Positions 52,972-62,321 are shown, counted from the first letter of the stretch. The stretch: DNA of 64,000 nucleotides from Runella sp. CRIBMP (GCF_009905605.1 NZ_JAAAKZ010000008.1:62001-126000); one strand, 5' to 3'. Numbers and translations are program-made. The notes: generated by a model from the letters alone, not told the origin.

Positions 52972-53326
52972 ATAGGCACCGCAAAGGCACTTTTGACGAA
53001 GGTTCTGTTGGAGGTATTGCTAAAATGAACCCATATTTTATGCATGTTGTATAATTTTAATCCAAATTATATTTTGTAAAATAGTCTGTTTTATACTAAA
53101 AAAGTCTGATTTTGGCGATTTTCAAGGACTTAAAAAATGCTTTTCCGAATATAATTCCGTTCAAATGGTTTTTCATGCACTTCGACCCTTAAAACCTACG
53201 CTTCATCCCATTTCCCTTTTTCAGCTCAGAAATACCTGCCACTTTTGTCATGTCATTAAGACAAACAAACAGCCAGAAACAAAAAATTAAAATAATTACA
53301 GCCAACAATTTAAGAACATTAAAATC
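52972..53326. other. 355-bp AT-rich upstream region of the LMASLPT-repeat gene
   Basis: No gene is apparent. The region contains AT-rich stretches (around 53040-53110) and an A-rich leader just before the start codon. A CACTTTTG near 53240 partly resembles the -7 box but has no clear partner. The length and richness suggest a regulated or strong promoter, but nothing specific can be fixed. Confidence 0.3.
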
Positions 53327-53821
53327 ATGAAATCGTTAATCACAACCGCCGCCTTAAGTCTTTTAGCATTAAGTACTATTGCAGAAGCACAACCTCAAAA
53401 AGAGCAATCGTGTATCGCCGCTCATTTAATGGCCTCGTTACCAACTCAGGATGTTGAATCAACTACTCCCGCTTTTGTGGTCCTCAATATTCAATCTTTA
53501 ATGGCTTCATTGCCCACGCTCGACGCTACCAACGAAATGCCGACAAACCCAATGAGTGCTGAACTGATGGCTTCATTGCCTACCGAAGATGAAAACATCG
53601 AAGCACCCGCCGCTCGTACCAACACCGCGAAACTGATGGCTTCATTGCCTACCGTGGATGAAACAATGAGCTTGCCCGCCGCTCGTATCAGCAGCGCGAA
53701 ATTGATGGCTTCATTGCCAACGATGGATGCAACAACCGTAACGAGTGTGTTGGTAGATACCAACATCAATCACTTGGATAGCAAATACCATCATACGCCC
53801 GTTCGTTTGACCGAAGAATAA
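53327..53821 (+). CDS. Secreted protein with five LMASLPT repeats
   Basis: A 164-residue protein with signal peptide (MKSLITTAALSLLALSTIAEA). The mature part consists of five units, each carrying the invariant heptapeptide LMASLPT at residues 34-40, 58-64, 80-86, 103-109 and 126-132, nearly always followed by x-Asp. Units are 22-24 residues apart, separated by variable acidic/Thr/Pro/Ala segments, two of them with AAR-(I/T)-x-(S/T)-AKLMASLPT. The tail is HLDSKYHHTPVRLTEE. I know no family with this repeat. The fixed motif with free spacers may be a binding or protease-processing motif, or a precursor cut into several similar peptides. It has its own upstream region and a terminator. Confidence 0.8.
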   Translation: MKSLITTAALSLLALSTIAEAQPQKEQSCIAAHLMASLPTQDVESTTPAFVVLNIQSLMASLPTLDATNEMPTNPMSAELMASLPTEDENIEAPAARTNTAKLMASLPTVDETMSLPAARISSAKLMASLPTMDATTVTSVLVDTNINHLDSKYHHTPVRLTEE

Positions 53822-53848
53822 TCAAGCTACAATTCCATAATCAGATAG

Positions 53849-53897
53849 AAAGGCGCATCGGAAGGAGGTCAAACTCCCACGATGCGCCTTTTCGTGT
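53849..53897. terminator. Shared terminator of two converging genes
   Basis: AAAGGCGCATCG (53849-53860) pairs perfectly with CGATGCGCCTTT (53880-53891); the 19-nt loop contains a small inner GGAG/CTCC pairing. T-rich sequence follows on the plus strand, and AAAGG precedes on the other. Confidence 0.8.
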
Positions 53898-53898
53898 T

Positions 53899-54933
53899 TT
53901 AGGCCGTTTTTTCCTGATTGCGCCATTGCTCGGCTTTGCGCCCCACCCACCAGAAAGAGAATGCCAGAATGGCAAAAAAGATACCTTTGTTGGTGCGGTC
54001 CCAAAAATATTCAAAGTACCGGGTGTAAATATTGGCCAAAAAGAACACCAGACAAATATCCCGAAGGGTATCGTTTTTGCTTCTAAATGCGTATGCCGTA
54101 AGCGTGGCCAAAACAACCGTAAATCCCGCCGACCAGTACCAAAGTGTGCCCTGTTTGATGGCTGACCAGCGCCCCAAATCGTCGTAATTGCCGAAGATGG
54201 AAAGCATCCAAGCCGCAAAAAGAAACAAAACCAGTCCAAAAGTATAGGTGGCGCGCTCGAACGAAACCAGCGGTTTGATTTTTTCGACCAACCAAGACGA
54301 TGCCCAAATCAACAGTCCTAAAAGGGTCATACTCAATGGATAATTCATTCCTGCCAACCGAAATCCTCCCCCCGACCATTCGTAGATTTGAACCGCCCAC
54401 CAGCCCGTCAACGACAAAAGCATGATAACCCATAAAAGCTGTGAGGGCAAAAAGCCGCCGATGAGGCCGTAAACGATGGTCGCAATCAGCAAAGGTTGAG
54501 CATAATTGCCGTTGAAAAGGCCCAGACTGCGGGTCCAGTACGCAATCGCGACGGCTACGCTGAGGGCAATAGTAATGGTGTAAGATTCATTGCTGATTTG
54601 GGAGGTAGGGTATTTGAGCTTTCGGCGATGGGCCAAGTACACAAACACGCCTGCCACGAGCGTAAAACCTATGCCTACGGTTGCTTCTGAAAACTCCCAT
54701 CGTTTGCGCAATAATTCAATCCATTTTTCATCAATTACCAGTGCTCCAAAAGCCAAAAGGCCGCAAGAAATGGCAGAAATAAAGGCATACCAAGCGATGG
54801 TATCGACGTTGGAGCTGCGGACTTCGTAGCTGTTGCGCAGTTCTTCAGCTAGTTCGGGAGATATTTTTTGGGAATCTTCCCAAAAACGAATGGCGTTGAT
54901 AATGGTAGCAGCTTCTTTTTTGTCAAGTTTCAT
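53899..54933 (-). CDS. Multi-pass membrane protein (DUF2157-like)
   Basis: A 344-residue protein with a soluble N-terminus of about 45 residues (LDKKEAATIINAIRFWEDSQ then KISPELAEELRNSYE) followed by nine or ten membrane helices; near the end KGIFFAILAFSFWWVGRKAEQW. The short helical head followed by many transmembrane spans fits DUF2157-type proteins, whose function is unknown. No transporter motif is seen. It converges on the LMASLPT gene with a shared terminator and is divergent from the 55213 gene; there is no operon partner. Confidence 0.7.
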   Translation of the reverse strand: MKLDKKEAATIINAIRFWEDSQKISPELAEELRNSYEVRSSNVDTIAWYAFISAISCGLLAFGALVIDEKWIELLRKRWEFSEATVGIGFTLVAGVFVYLAHRRKLKYPTSQISNESYTITIALSVAVAIAYWTRSLGLFNGNYAQPLLIATIVYGLIGGFLPSQLLWVIMLLSLTGWWAVQIYEWSGGGFRLAGMNYPLSMTLLGLLIWASSWLVEKIKPLVSFERATYTFGLVLFLFAAWMLSIFGNYDDLGRWSAIKQGTLWYWSAGFTVVLATLTAYAFRSKNDTLRDICLVFFLANIYTRYFEYFWDRTNKGIFFAILAFSFWWVGRKAEQWRNQEKTA

Positions 54934-55212
54934 AGGGCTGTTAATTGATGCTCTGACTAGTAAAATCCCGTGCCGGCGGAGTCATTGATTGGCGGAATAC
55001 GTCTCAAAATAAAGGATTTTATTGAAGTGTCAGAAAGTGATAGTAGCGCGACGCGGCCATTTATGAAGAAATTGAAACAAAAAGCGATGGACGTAATAAG
55101 TAATCGTTTGATTATCAATATGTTTTTGTTTTGTGTGTTTGATTTTTCTTTTTTATGCCCTTTCTTTTTTGACCTTATTTAATCCTGTTATAAATTGCAG
55201 TAAAATAACGTT

Positions 55213-55716
55213 ATGAAAAATAGTATTTTATTCTTTGCCTTGCTACTATCATTGCCTGCATTTTCCCAACATGACTGCGAAAAAATAATTCATTACGAAT
55301 ACAGCAGTTTTGACGGTGAGCACCGATTTTTTACGCCTAAAGAAGATGAAAAAAAAAGGGACGAGCCTATTTACTTCGAAAAGGCGTTATCAAAAGGAGA
55401 AACTAAATATTATGTACACATAAAGGTTTACTATCCAACGTTTTATACGGCATTGGTTGACCTGAGTATTCTGTTTGCCGATGGCTCGAAAATTTTGCGT
55501 CGGCAGCAGCTCATTGGGGTAAAGCCTTCCAAAATAACCAACTTCTACGAGTCAACTACGCTCATTCGGATTAACGAAAGCGAATTGAATTTGCTACTGA
55601 GCAAGCGTATTGGCAGTTTTAGGATTCAAACCGATGAATTTAAAATTCCTGCCGAAGAAGGTGTTCAGTTAAAACACGAAGTGGAATGCCTGCGGTACGC
55701 TCAAGTGCCTAAGTGA
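55213..55716 (+). CDS. Small secreted protein of unknown function
   Basis: A 167-residue protein with signal peptide (MKNSILFFALLLSLPAFSQ). The mature part is beta-rich with one Cys near the start (HDCEKIIHYEYSSFDGEHRFF) and one near the end (HEVECLRYA), possibly a disulfide pair. YYVHIKVYYPTFYTALVDLSILFADGSKIL looks like paired strands, similar to small periplasmic beta-sandwich proteins of Bacteroidota. I do not recognise a family. The 279 bp before it contain only a doubtful 70-codon frame. Confidence 0.7.
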   Translation: MKNSILFFALLLSLPAFSQHDCEKIIHYEYSSFDGEHRFFTPKEDEKKRDEPIYFEKALSKGETKYYVHIKVYYPTFYTALVDLSILFADGSKILRRQQLIGVKPSKITNFYESTTLIRINESELNLLLSKRIGSFRIQTDEFKIPAEEGVQLKHEVECLRYAQVPK

Positions 55717-55757
55717 GCTGTTGGTGTTTTTCCATCAGTAGCCATCGCTTCCTAACT

Positions 55758-56492
55758 TTATTTAATCAGTTTCTGTTCTTCCGTCCACCGCATTCGGTAG
55801 GCATTGATGGCGGTTTTTCCCAATTTGTTAATCAAACGGTAGTTGACCACCACGCCCACGGCAGCACCGATGCCAGGGATGAGTTGGGCCATTTTGGCGA
55901 GGTCGATGTAATCGCGGTATTCCTGCTGGAAGGTGCGCCAGTCAAAAGCGTGGATGTCTTCGGGAAATTGTTTGCTTTTTTCGTCCCAATTTACCATCTG
56001 TAAATACACTTCTTTGCGGCGCTCCTGACTCGAAAAAGCCAGTTGGAAAATATGCAAGATATAAAGACGCTCGCGGTAATCGTCGATGGGGTAGCCGTAC
56101 TGCGCCGCAATATCAAAAAGCAGTTTGAGTTTAATACTCAGCAACAGTGGGAAATCTGCAAGTGCCAACAGAAACCCACCCGCGCCTGCTACACCCCCTT
56201 CGGCGGCTCCTGCCGTTTTGTAAAAATTGATTCGCTTCTGCACGGCAGCTTCGCGCTCTTCCAATGTCTCGGCGGGAATCGGTTGAGGGGTAATAAATTC
56301 AGCCCCAAACAACACCCCCCTCGTCATTTGCTTGATGGTGGCGGTGATAACGTCGTGGATTTTTTCGGGAATGAGGTTATTTATCCAAGTCTGGGCCGAT
56401 TTTGATAATCGGTTGACGGCCGAAGGCTTTTTCAGCATTTGGCGTTGCCATACGTTTAATTCCTTTTGGGCGAGTTCTTCGTAGGGAGTCAT
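55758..56492 (-). CDS. EcsC family protein
   Basis: A 244-residue protein resembling EcsC: TPYEELAQKELNVWQRQMLKKPS at the start, KIHDVITATIKQMTRGVLFGAEF, a glycine-rich hydrophobic core (GAAEGGVAGAGGFLLALADFPLLLSIKLKLLFDIA) and PGIGAAVGVVVNYRLINKLG near the end. In Bacillus, ecsC lies with an ABC transporter but its own function is unknown; Bacteroidota copies are usually isolated as here. The hydrophobic core may associate with membranes. It converges with the unknown secreted protein gene (41 bp between stops). Confidence 0.85.
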   Translation of the reverse strand: MTPYEELAQKELNVWQRQMLKKPSAVNRLSKSAQTWINNLIPEKIHDVITATIKQMTRGVLFGAEFITPQPIPAETLEEREAAVQKRINFYKTAGAAEGGVAGAGGFLLALADFPLLLSIKLKLLFDIAAQYGYPIDDYRERLYILHIFQLAFSSQERRKEVYLQMVNWDEKSKQFPEDIHAFDWRTFQQEYRDYIDLAKMAQLIPGIGAAVGVVVNYRLINKLGKTAINAYRMRWTEEQKLIK

Positions 56493-56846
56493 GGTTAAGG
56501 GGTTGGTGCGTGGTGTAGTTACAAATTATCCCCTAAAAAACAAAATGTAAAGATAGATTTCCTATGGCATGGTGGGTGTTTTCTGAAAGGCATCCATGGT
56601 GATACAGGTCAAAGCAGGATGGAAAAGACGGAACATAGCCGTTTATTCATTAAAATAACGTAAGAGGGACGCCTGATAAATGTCTTTTGGAGATGGGTAA
56701 AAAGGGGTAATTATGAAGAAAATTAAAAAATATTTAGAAAAAATAGGATTAAAATCCACCCTTTCGGGCATTAGTATATTAGAAGGTCGTTGCACCCATC
56801 AAAATCAACGTTTTCAGCGCCGTGTACTATTTTTAACAATTTTTCT
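56493..56846. other. Upstream region of the second sigma-factor gene
   Basis: This 354-bp stretch holds one small open frame (56713-56850, listed separately). Otherwise no gene or clear regulatory repeat is seen. A TTG at 56790, preceded by AGAAGG, could extend the sigma factor by 19 residues. Confidence 0.4.
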
Positions 56847-56850
56847 GTGA
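56713..56850 (+). CDS. Possible 45-residue basic peptide upstream of the sigma factor
   Basis: ATG at 56713, preceded by AAAAAGGGG, opens a 45-codon frame, MKKIKKYLEKIGLKSTLSGI and so on, ending ...VLFLTIFL. Its TGA stop overlaps the GTG start proposed for the sigma factor (GTGA). The product is strongly basic with a hydrophobic end. It may be a coupling leader peptide or chance. Confidence 0.3.
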   Translation: MKKIKKYLEKIGLKSTLSGISILEGRCTHQNQRFQRRVLFLTIFL

Positions 56851-57437
56851 CAGCACATCATCCAAATAATGGCCTTTGGAATGCTTTTCGGGAGGGCGAT
56901 CAGTGTGCATTTAAGCGCATTTATGAGTTGTATGCCAAAGAGTTGGTAAGTTATGGATATAAAATTACGACGAATGTTCAGTTGGTCGAAGATAGTATTC
57001 ATGATCTTTTCATTGAATTGTGGCAAAGCCGTACCAATCTCAGTGAGACAGATTCTATTCGGTTTTATTTGTTCCGGTCGCTTCGCAATAAAATCAACCG
57101 TGCACAACAACGGGATGTTTTTTATCAATCGGTGAGCGTGGAAGGAATAGATGGTACTTGCGAAGAGGATACCTGCGAGAGCCGCCTGATTAAAGATGAG
57201 AGTCAGGAGCAGCTTTTGCGCCAACTCAAGCAAGGATACGGACGCCTGAGCCCTCGCCAGCAGCAGGCCATTGATTTGCGTTTTACGCATCATTTCAGCA
57301 ACGAAGAAGTGGCGCACATTATGGGCGTTAATTATCAATCAGCGTGTAAATTCATTTATACCGCTCTCAAAACCCTGCGCGAAGCAGTACGTATTTTTTC
57401 AGTCATCGGTGTTCTTATTTTCAATACCATACCCTGA
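56847..57437 (+). CDS. FecI-type ECF RNA polymerase sigma factor (locus 2)
   Basis: About 196 residues from GTG at 56847. Region 2: LWNAFREGDQCAFKRIYELY and VEDSIHDLFIELWQSR; region 4: YGRLSPRQQQAIDLRFTHHF, SNEEVAHIMGVNYQSACKFI. I choose the GTG because it puts the region-2 GD pair at about residue 17, as in the locus 1 sigma factor; a TTG at 56790 is possible. It should switch on the second SusCD pair in response to FecR, encoded 67 bp downstream. A C-terminal hydrophobic stretch (IFSVIGVLIFNTIP) is also present at the end of the locus 1 sigma factor (LAKMLLFCWANVK), perhaps for membrane proximity. Confidence 0.9.
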   Translation: MTAHHPNNGLWNAFREGDQCAFKRIYELYAKELVSYGYKITTNVQLVEDSIHDLFIELWQSRTNLSETDSIRFYLFRSLRNKINRAQQRDVFYQSVSVEGIDGTCEEDTCESRLIKDESQEQLLRQLKQGYGRLSPRQQQAIDLRFTHHFSNEEVAHIMGVNYQSACKFIYTALKTLREAVRIFSVIGVLIFNTIP

Positions 57438-57504
57438 GCTTAAGGCAGGCTTTACAATCTATATCCACTACCATTTTTTGAATTTATTTTTTTTACTAAC
57501 CTAG

Positions 57505-58581
57505 ATGGACTATTATCAATATACCGCCGAAGATTTTGCCGCCGATGACTACTTTAAGGAATGGGTATGTTGTCCTACGGCCGAAAATGACGCCTTTTGG
57601 CAGGGCTTTTTACGGGATTGCCCCGAGCGCTATTATCAGATAGAAGAAGCTCGGCGGCTCATTGAGGGGCTGAACCAAATTTGTCCAACCCCAGAAGGGA
57701 GTCAATCGGTGCCAGTGATTTGGGCGCGGATTGAGAAAACGCTGCATGAGCAATCAACTGAGCGTATGCACAGACCCCAACGTTGGTACATACCTGTTCT
57801 ATCCATTGCGGCTACTCTTGTGGTGCTAATTGCGGCAGGGTGGTTGTATTGGCGTCGTTCTACTCCGTTGGAGATTCCGGGCGTATTGGCTACTGCGCCC
57901 ACCGAATGGGCAGAGGCTGTCAACGGAGCCGACAAAACCATGTTGCTCCAACTGCCAGATGGTAGCATTGTTAAATTAGAAAAAAACAGTCGTCTCAAAT
58001 ATCCCGTTGAGTTTGATGATTCAAAAAGGGAGGTACATTTAGAAGGCGGCGCTTTTTTTGAAGTGCAAAAAAATCCAAAGCGGCCGTTTTTGGTGTTTTC
58101 TAATGGATTGGTTACTAGAGTTTTAGGTACTAGTTTTCACGTAAAGGCGTATCAGAAAGACCCAAATGTAACGGTGGCGGTAAAGTCGGGACGGGTTTCG
58201 GTGTATGCCGAGCGGAACGACACCCAGCAAGACCCTGAAGTAAAGGGTGTTGTACTGACTCCCAACCAAAAGGCGGTTTTTCACCGAAGCGAGTCCACCA
58301 TCAGCAAAGTATTGGTAGAGGCTCCGTTGCTGCTGTTACCGCCCGTCGAAATGGCCCGGTTTGTGTTTGAAGCGGCCCCCGCAACGGAGGTATTTGCGGC
58401 CCTAGAAAAATCGTACGGGATAAAGGTAGTGTTTGACGAAGAAGTACTCAAAGACTGCACGCTGACCATTAACCTGACCGATGAAAACTTGTTTCAAAAA
58501 CTTGAAGTAATATGTAAAGTGCTAGATGCTCGATACAAATTGATTGATGGTCAGGTGATTATCTACAGCAAAGGATGTTGA
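57505..58581 (+). CDS. FecR family anti-sigma factor (locus 2)
   Basis: A 358-residue FecR protein. The cytoplasmic part (YFKEWVCCPTAENDAFWQGFL) is followed by one membrane helix at about 95-116 (YIPVLSIAATLVVLIAAGWLYW). The periplasmic FecR domain has QLPDGSIVKLEKNSRLKYP, REVHLEGGAFFEVQKNPKRPF and TRVLGTSFHVKAY. A C-terminal domain follows (VFAALEKSYGIKVVFDEEVL) like that of locus 1. It transmits the receptor signal to the sigma factor. The spacing to the SusC gene is 279 bp and includes a hairpin. Confidence 0.93.
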   Translation: MDYYQYTAEDFAADDYFKEWVCCPTAENDAFWQGFLRDCPERYYQIEEARRLIEGLNQICPTPEGSQSVPVIWARIEKTLHEQSTERMHRPQRWYIPVLSIAATLVVLIAAGWLYWRRSTPLEIPGVLATAPTEWAEAVNGADKTMLLQLPDGSIVKLEKNSRLKYPVEFDDSKREVHLEGGAFFEVQKNPKRPFLVFSNGLVTRVLGTSFHVKAYQKDPNVTVAVKSGRVSVYAERNDTQQDPEVKGVVLTPNQKAVFHRSESTISKVLVEAPLLLLPPVEMARFVFEAAPATEVFAALEKSYGIKVVFDEEVLKDCTLTINLTDENLFQKLEVICKVLDARYKLIDGQVIIYSKGC

Positions 58582-58735
58582 TTTTTAAAATACCCTGATT
58601 AAAAAAAGAACATTTTTCAAATAAAAAACGCACCATTTGTTACATACGATACTACCTAAACAACAAAATGCTTCTTTAACCTTAAACAATTTTATGTCTA
58701 TGAAGAGTCCGTCGTTTTTCTCCTGACAAAAAAAA

Positions 58736-58763
58736 CATCAGCAGTGGTCGCACACCGCTGATG
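58736..58763 (+). promoter_or_regulatory. Leader hairpin between FecR and SusC (locus 2)
   Basis: CATCAGCAGTG, 6-nt loop GTCGCA, CACCGCTGATG: ten of eleven positions pair. It follows an A run, as in locus 1, and lies about 97 bp before the SusC start, almost the same distance as the hairpin at 43237-43262 (100 bp). The stem sequences differ between loci, but position, size and A run are shared. Confidence 0.55.
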
Positions 58764-58860
58764 CCGTTACCTCCCTGTGATTTTGACCGATCAGCAAGCG
58801 CCTGTAAAGACGTGAAGGAGGAGTTTTTGCTATAATTATTCACAAAAACAATCAAAACTA

Positions 58861-61800
58861 ATGAAAAAAACGGTACGTTTTAAACCCCTTGTGTATCATC
58901 TCATGAAAATATCGTTGATACAATGTGTGTTGGCATTGATCTTTACGGGTATCTCTTTAGCCCGGGAGGCCAGTGCGCAGGAAATACTCCAGCAGAGAGT
59001 AACCATTAATGTTGAGAATCAGGACGTACGAAAGGCGTTGACGGTGATTGAAAAACAGGTCAAAATACGATTTGCGTATCGCCCAGTTACGCTTCCCTCC
59101 AATCGGAAAATTACGCTCAGTGCTTCCAATGAGCCGTTGGTGGAAGTGCTCGGTAAGCTAATAAAACCTCTTCATTTGAGGTATGAAATAATTGGAAATC
59201 AGATTATTCTGACCCCAGAAAAAGAAGCTGTACCCACCGTCACTCCCGCGCCAAAGGTAGTGCCCATCGAAACCACGGCCCCCGTGGTTCGTAAAATATC
59301 CGGTGTTGTTACGGATGAAGCCAATGCTGGGTTGCCTGGTGTGAGTGTGGTTTTGAAAGGAACGCAGCGTGGTACAACGACCAATTCTGAAGGACGTTTT
59401 GACCTTGATGTACCCGACAACAACGCGGTGCTTGTGTTCAGTTTTTTAGGTTATCTGACGCAAGAATTGACCGTAGGCGCGCAAACACAGTTGAATGTTT
59501 CGCTGAAAGTAGACACCAAATCGTTGGAGGAGGTAATTGTGGTGGGTTATGGTGTACAGCGCAAATCAGACTTGACGGGAGCTGTGGGAACCGTAAAAGG
59601 AGAAACCCTTTTGGAGCGCCCGTCGGCGTCTTTGAATCAGGCCCTTGGGGGGCGGATTACGGGGGTGAATGTATCGGTTAACTCGGGACGCCCGGGTGGT
59701 CGTGCCAACATTCGTATTCGGGGAAATACCTCCGTGAGTGTAGCCAACAACCCTTTGTACGTCATTGACGGTGTGATTTTGAACGCCACCGATTTGGCCA
59801 ACGGAAGCACACCCATTGATTACATTAACCCTAACGATATTGCTTCCATTGAAGTGTTAAAAGATGCTTCTGCTACGGCTATTTACGGTGCTCGCGGCGC
59901 CAACGGCGTTATCTTGGTGACCACCAAGCGTGGCAGTCAGGACGGCGGTCGTATTAGTTATGATACAGATTTCAGCGTTGGGGTATTGCCCCGCAAAATC
60001 CCCTTGCTCAATTCGGAAGAATTTTTGAGAACGGAAGAAATTGCGTATCAAAATGCTAAAAAATACGACCCCGTAGGTTGGGCTGGTGGCAAGTACGTGA
60101 ATCCAGTAACCAAGCGTACAAACCCTTTATTGTTTGATGCAAGCGGTAAGCCGCTTTACAACACCGATTGGCAGGATGAGTCGTTCCAAAGAGCGTTTAC
60201 CCAAAATCACCAACTTGCGTTCAGCGGTGGCAACGCCCGCGATAACTTTGGCTTATACCTTGGATACCGCAACGAAGATGGTTTGATGAAAGAATCGTGG
60301 CTCAAACGCTATTCGGCTCGTTTTGTGATGGATAGCCAAATTAAAAAATGGATCAAGGTAGGCGGTTCGCTCAGCTACAATGACCAGAGCGAAAGTCAGG
60401 TAGACCCACTGGGTGCTGGTGGTATCATTGCGATGCGACAGGTATTGGAAGCGCTGCCCATTATTCCAGTCAAATACCCTGACGGACGTTGGGGAGGCAA
60501 CGAAGACTATCCTGGTATGGAAGGCGGTGGTAACCCCCTTCACGTAGCTACTGAGCGGCTTTATTACCTCAAGACCCAAACCATGTTGGGGAATATCTAT
60601 ACCAATATTTCATTGGCAAAAGGCTTAGAACTGCGCACTACATTGGGGACCAACATCATCAACCAGCGTATTGATTACTACGGAGGTCGGAACCTGAATT
60701 ATATTTCGCGCAACCAAGGCGGTGATGCATCTATCACTGGCGACCGTCATAATTCGTGGCAGTTTGAAAACTACCTGACCTACAACACCAAAATCAACAA
60801 AATTCACTCGGTCAATGCCTTGTTGGGATTGGCGTGGCAGCACGTAGATCGCTTCAATTTTCAGGCGAGAGCACAGCGTTTTCAGGATGACTATTTTCAA
60901 TTCAACAACCTCGGTGCGGGGGCAGTGGCGCTTGCTCCTACCTCTGGAACGAGTGCGTATGGCTTGAATTCCTATTTTGGACGGATTAACTATGGCCTCA
61001 AAGACAAGTATTTACTCACGGTTACGGGGCGGATTGATGGTTCCTCAAAGTTTGGTTCTGCCAATCGCTACGCGGTATTTCCATCGGCGGCGTTGGCGTG
61101 GAGAGTTATTGAAGAAGACTTCATGCAAAATGTACCTTTTATCTCTAACCTCAAAGTACGTACCAGCTACGGTGTAACGGGCAACTCGGAAATTACGGCT
61201 TATCAGGCATTGGCTGGTTTGGGCAACTACTCGGTGATTTTCAACAACGCCCGTCAAATAGGTATCGGGGTAAACCGCCTCGCCAATCCTGACCTGCGTT
61301 GGGAAAAAACGGCCCAAGTGGATGCTGGCGTAGAGTTGGGGCTGTTTAATAACCGTATCATGCTCGAAGCTGACGTGTACCGCAAACTCACCACTGATAT
61401 GCTTTTGAGCGCACCCGTACCTTCAAGTAGCGGTTTTACGACGGTAAGTCAAAACATCGGTAGCATGGAAAACCGTGGGGTAGAATTGGGCATCAACACG
61501 GTCAACGTAGCAGGCCGCAATTTCTCGTGGAATTCATCATTTAATATCTCCTTCAACCGCAACAAAGTAATTGCGCTTACGGGCGGAGCGGATATTTTTA
61601 GCGGCTCTACCATCATTCGCGAAGGCGAGCCAGTAGGGTCATTTTTCGGATTTGTGCACCAGGGCACTTGGAGCATAGCTGAAGAATCAGAAGCGGCTAA
61701 GTATCTCAAAAAGCCAGGCGATATCAAATACCAAGACGTAAACAATGACGGACGTATCAACGACAATGACCGCGTGGTAATCGGTAAAGGTATTCCAGAT

Positions 61801-62292
61801 GGTTTTGGTACGTTTATCAACACCTTTACGCACAAAAATCTGGAGTTGATGGTTGACCTGCAATTTATGTACGGCAACGACGTATTGTTCAGAAGCAAGC
61901 ACTCGGCCGAAGACCGCCAAGGAATCGCCAATAGTTTCAAGACCGTTTTGAACGCATGGACGCCTACTAATCAGAATACCAATATTGCCGAATTGCGCCC
62001 TGTATCAGCAGGTTACAACACCAACAACGATACCGACCGCGTGCAAGACGGCTCTTTCTTGAGAGGTAGAAACATCCTATTGTCGTATAAATTCTCCCCA
62101 AAAATGATTGAGAAAATCCACCTTAATCGTTTGAGAGCCTTTGTTTCGGTACAAAACTTCTTCCTTAACACCAAGTTTGAAGGCTATGACCCTGAAGTAT
62201 CAACTTCTGGTTCGGCATTTGACCAAGGAGTTGATTTGTATGCCTATCCAAAACCGCGCGTTTTTATGGTTGGGTTAAACATCGGATTGTAA
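58861..62292 (+). CDS. SusC-like TonB-dependent outer-membrane receptor with STN domain (locus 2)
   Basis: A 1143-residue receptor with signal region, STN domain (about 45-115: RVTINVENQDVRKALTVIEK to LRYEIIGNQIILTP), a Pro/Val-rich linker, a CarboxypepD_reg domain (ISGVVTDEANAGLPGVSVVL), TonB-box-like EVIVVGYGVQ, plug (KSDLTGAVGTVKGETLLERP, then GARGANGVILVTTKRG) and a large barrel ending FMVGLNIGL. It differs from the locus 1 receptor in the loop regions and so should have another substrate. Its SusD partner starts within 30 bp downstream. The STN domain links it to the FecR and sigma factor encoded just before. Confidence 0.95.
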   Translation: MKKTVRFKPLVYHLMKISLIQCVLALIFTGISLAREASAQEILQQRVTINVENQDVRKALTVIEKQVKIRFAYRPVTLPSNRKITLSASNEPLVEVLGKLIKPLHLRYEIIGNQIILTPEKEAVPTVTPAPKVVPIETTAPVVRKISGVVTDEANAGLPGVSVVLKGTQRGTTTNSEGRFDLDVPDNNAVLVFSFLGYLTQELTVGAQTQLNVSLKVDTKSLEEVIVVGYGVQRKSDLTGAVGTVKGETLLERPSASLNQALGGRITGVNVSVNSGRPGGRANIRIRGNTSVSVANNPLYVIDGVILNATDLANGSTPIDYINPNDIASIEVLKDASATAIYGARGANGVILVTTKRGSQDGGRISYDTDFSVGVLPRKIPLLNSEEFLRTEEIAYQNAKKYDPVGWAGGKYVNPVTKRTNPLLFDASGKPLYNTDWQDESFQRAFTQNHQLAFSGGNARDNFGLYLGYRNEDGLMKESWLKRYSARFVMDSQIKKWIKVGGSLSYNDQSESQVDPLGAGGIIAMRQVLEALPIIPVKYPDGRWGGNEDYPGMEGGGNPLHVATERLYYLKTQTMLGNIYTNISLAKGLELRTTLGTNIINQRIDYYGGRNLNYISRNQGGDASITGDRHNSWQFENYLTYNTKINKIHSVNALLGLAWQHVDRFNFQARAQRFQDDYFQFNNLGAGAVALAPTSGTSAYGLNSYFGRINYGLKDKYLLTVTGRIDGSSKFGSANRYAVFPSAALAWRVIEEDFMQNVPFISNLKVRTSYGVTGNSEITAYQALAGLGNYSVIFNNARQIGIGVNRLANPDLRWEKTAQVDAGVELGLFNNRIMLEADVYRKLTTDMLLSAPVPSSSGFTTVSQNIGSMENRGVELGINTVNVAGRNFSWNSSFNISFNRNKVIALTGGADIFSGSTIIREGEPVGSFFGFVHQGTWSIAEESEAAKYLKKPGDIKYQDVNNDGRINDNDRVVIGKGIPDGFGTFINTFTHKNLELMVDLQFMYGNDVLFRSKHSAEDRQGIANSFKTVLNAWTPTNQNTNIAELRPVSAGYNTNNDTDRVQDGSFLRGRNILLSYKFSPKMIEKIHLNRLRAFVSVQNFFLNTKFEGYDPEVSTSGSAFDQGVDLYAYPKPRVFMVGLNIGL

Positions 62293-62321
62293 TAGTTGTG
62301 TAATTTTTAATGGATACTCTA

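Noticed and set aside
54970-55182. 70-codon plus-strand frame starting with GTG
   Set aside because: The first half is mixed and the second half is a Phe-rich AT run; no ribosome site, family resemblance or operon context.
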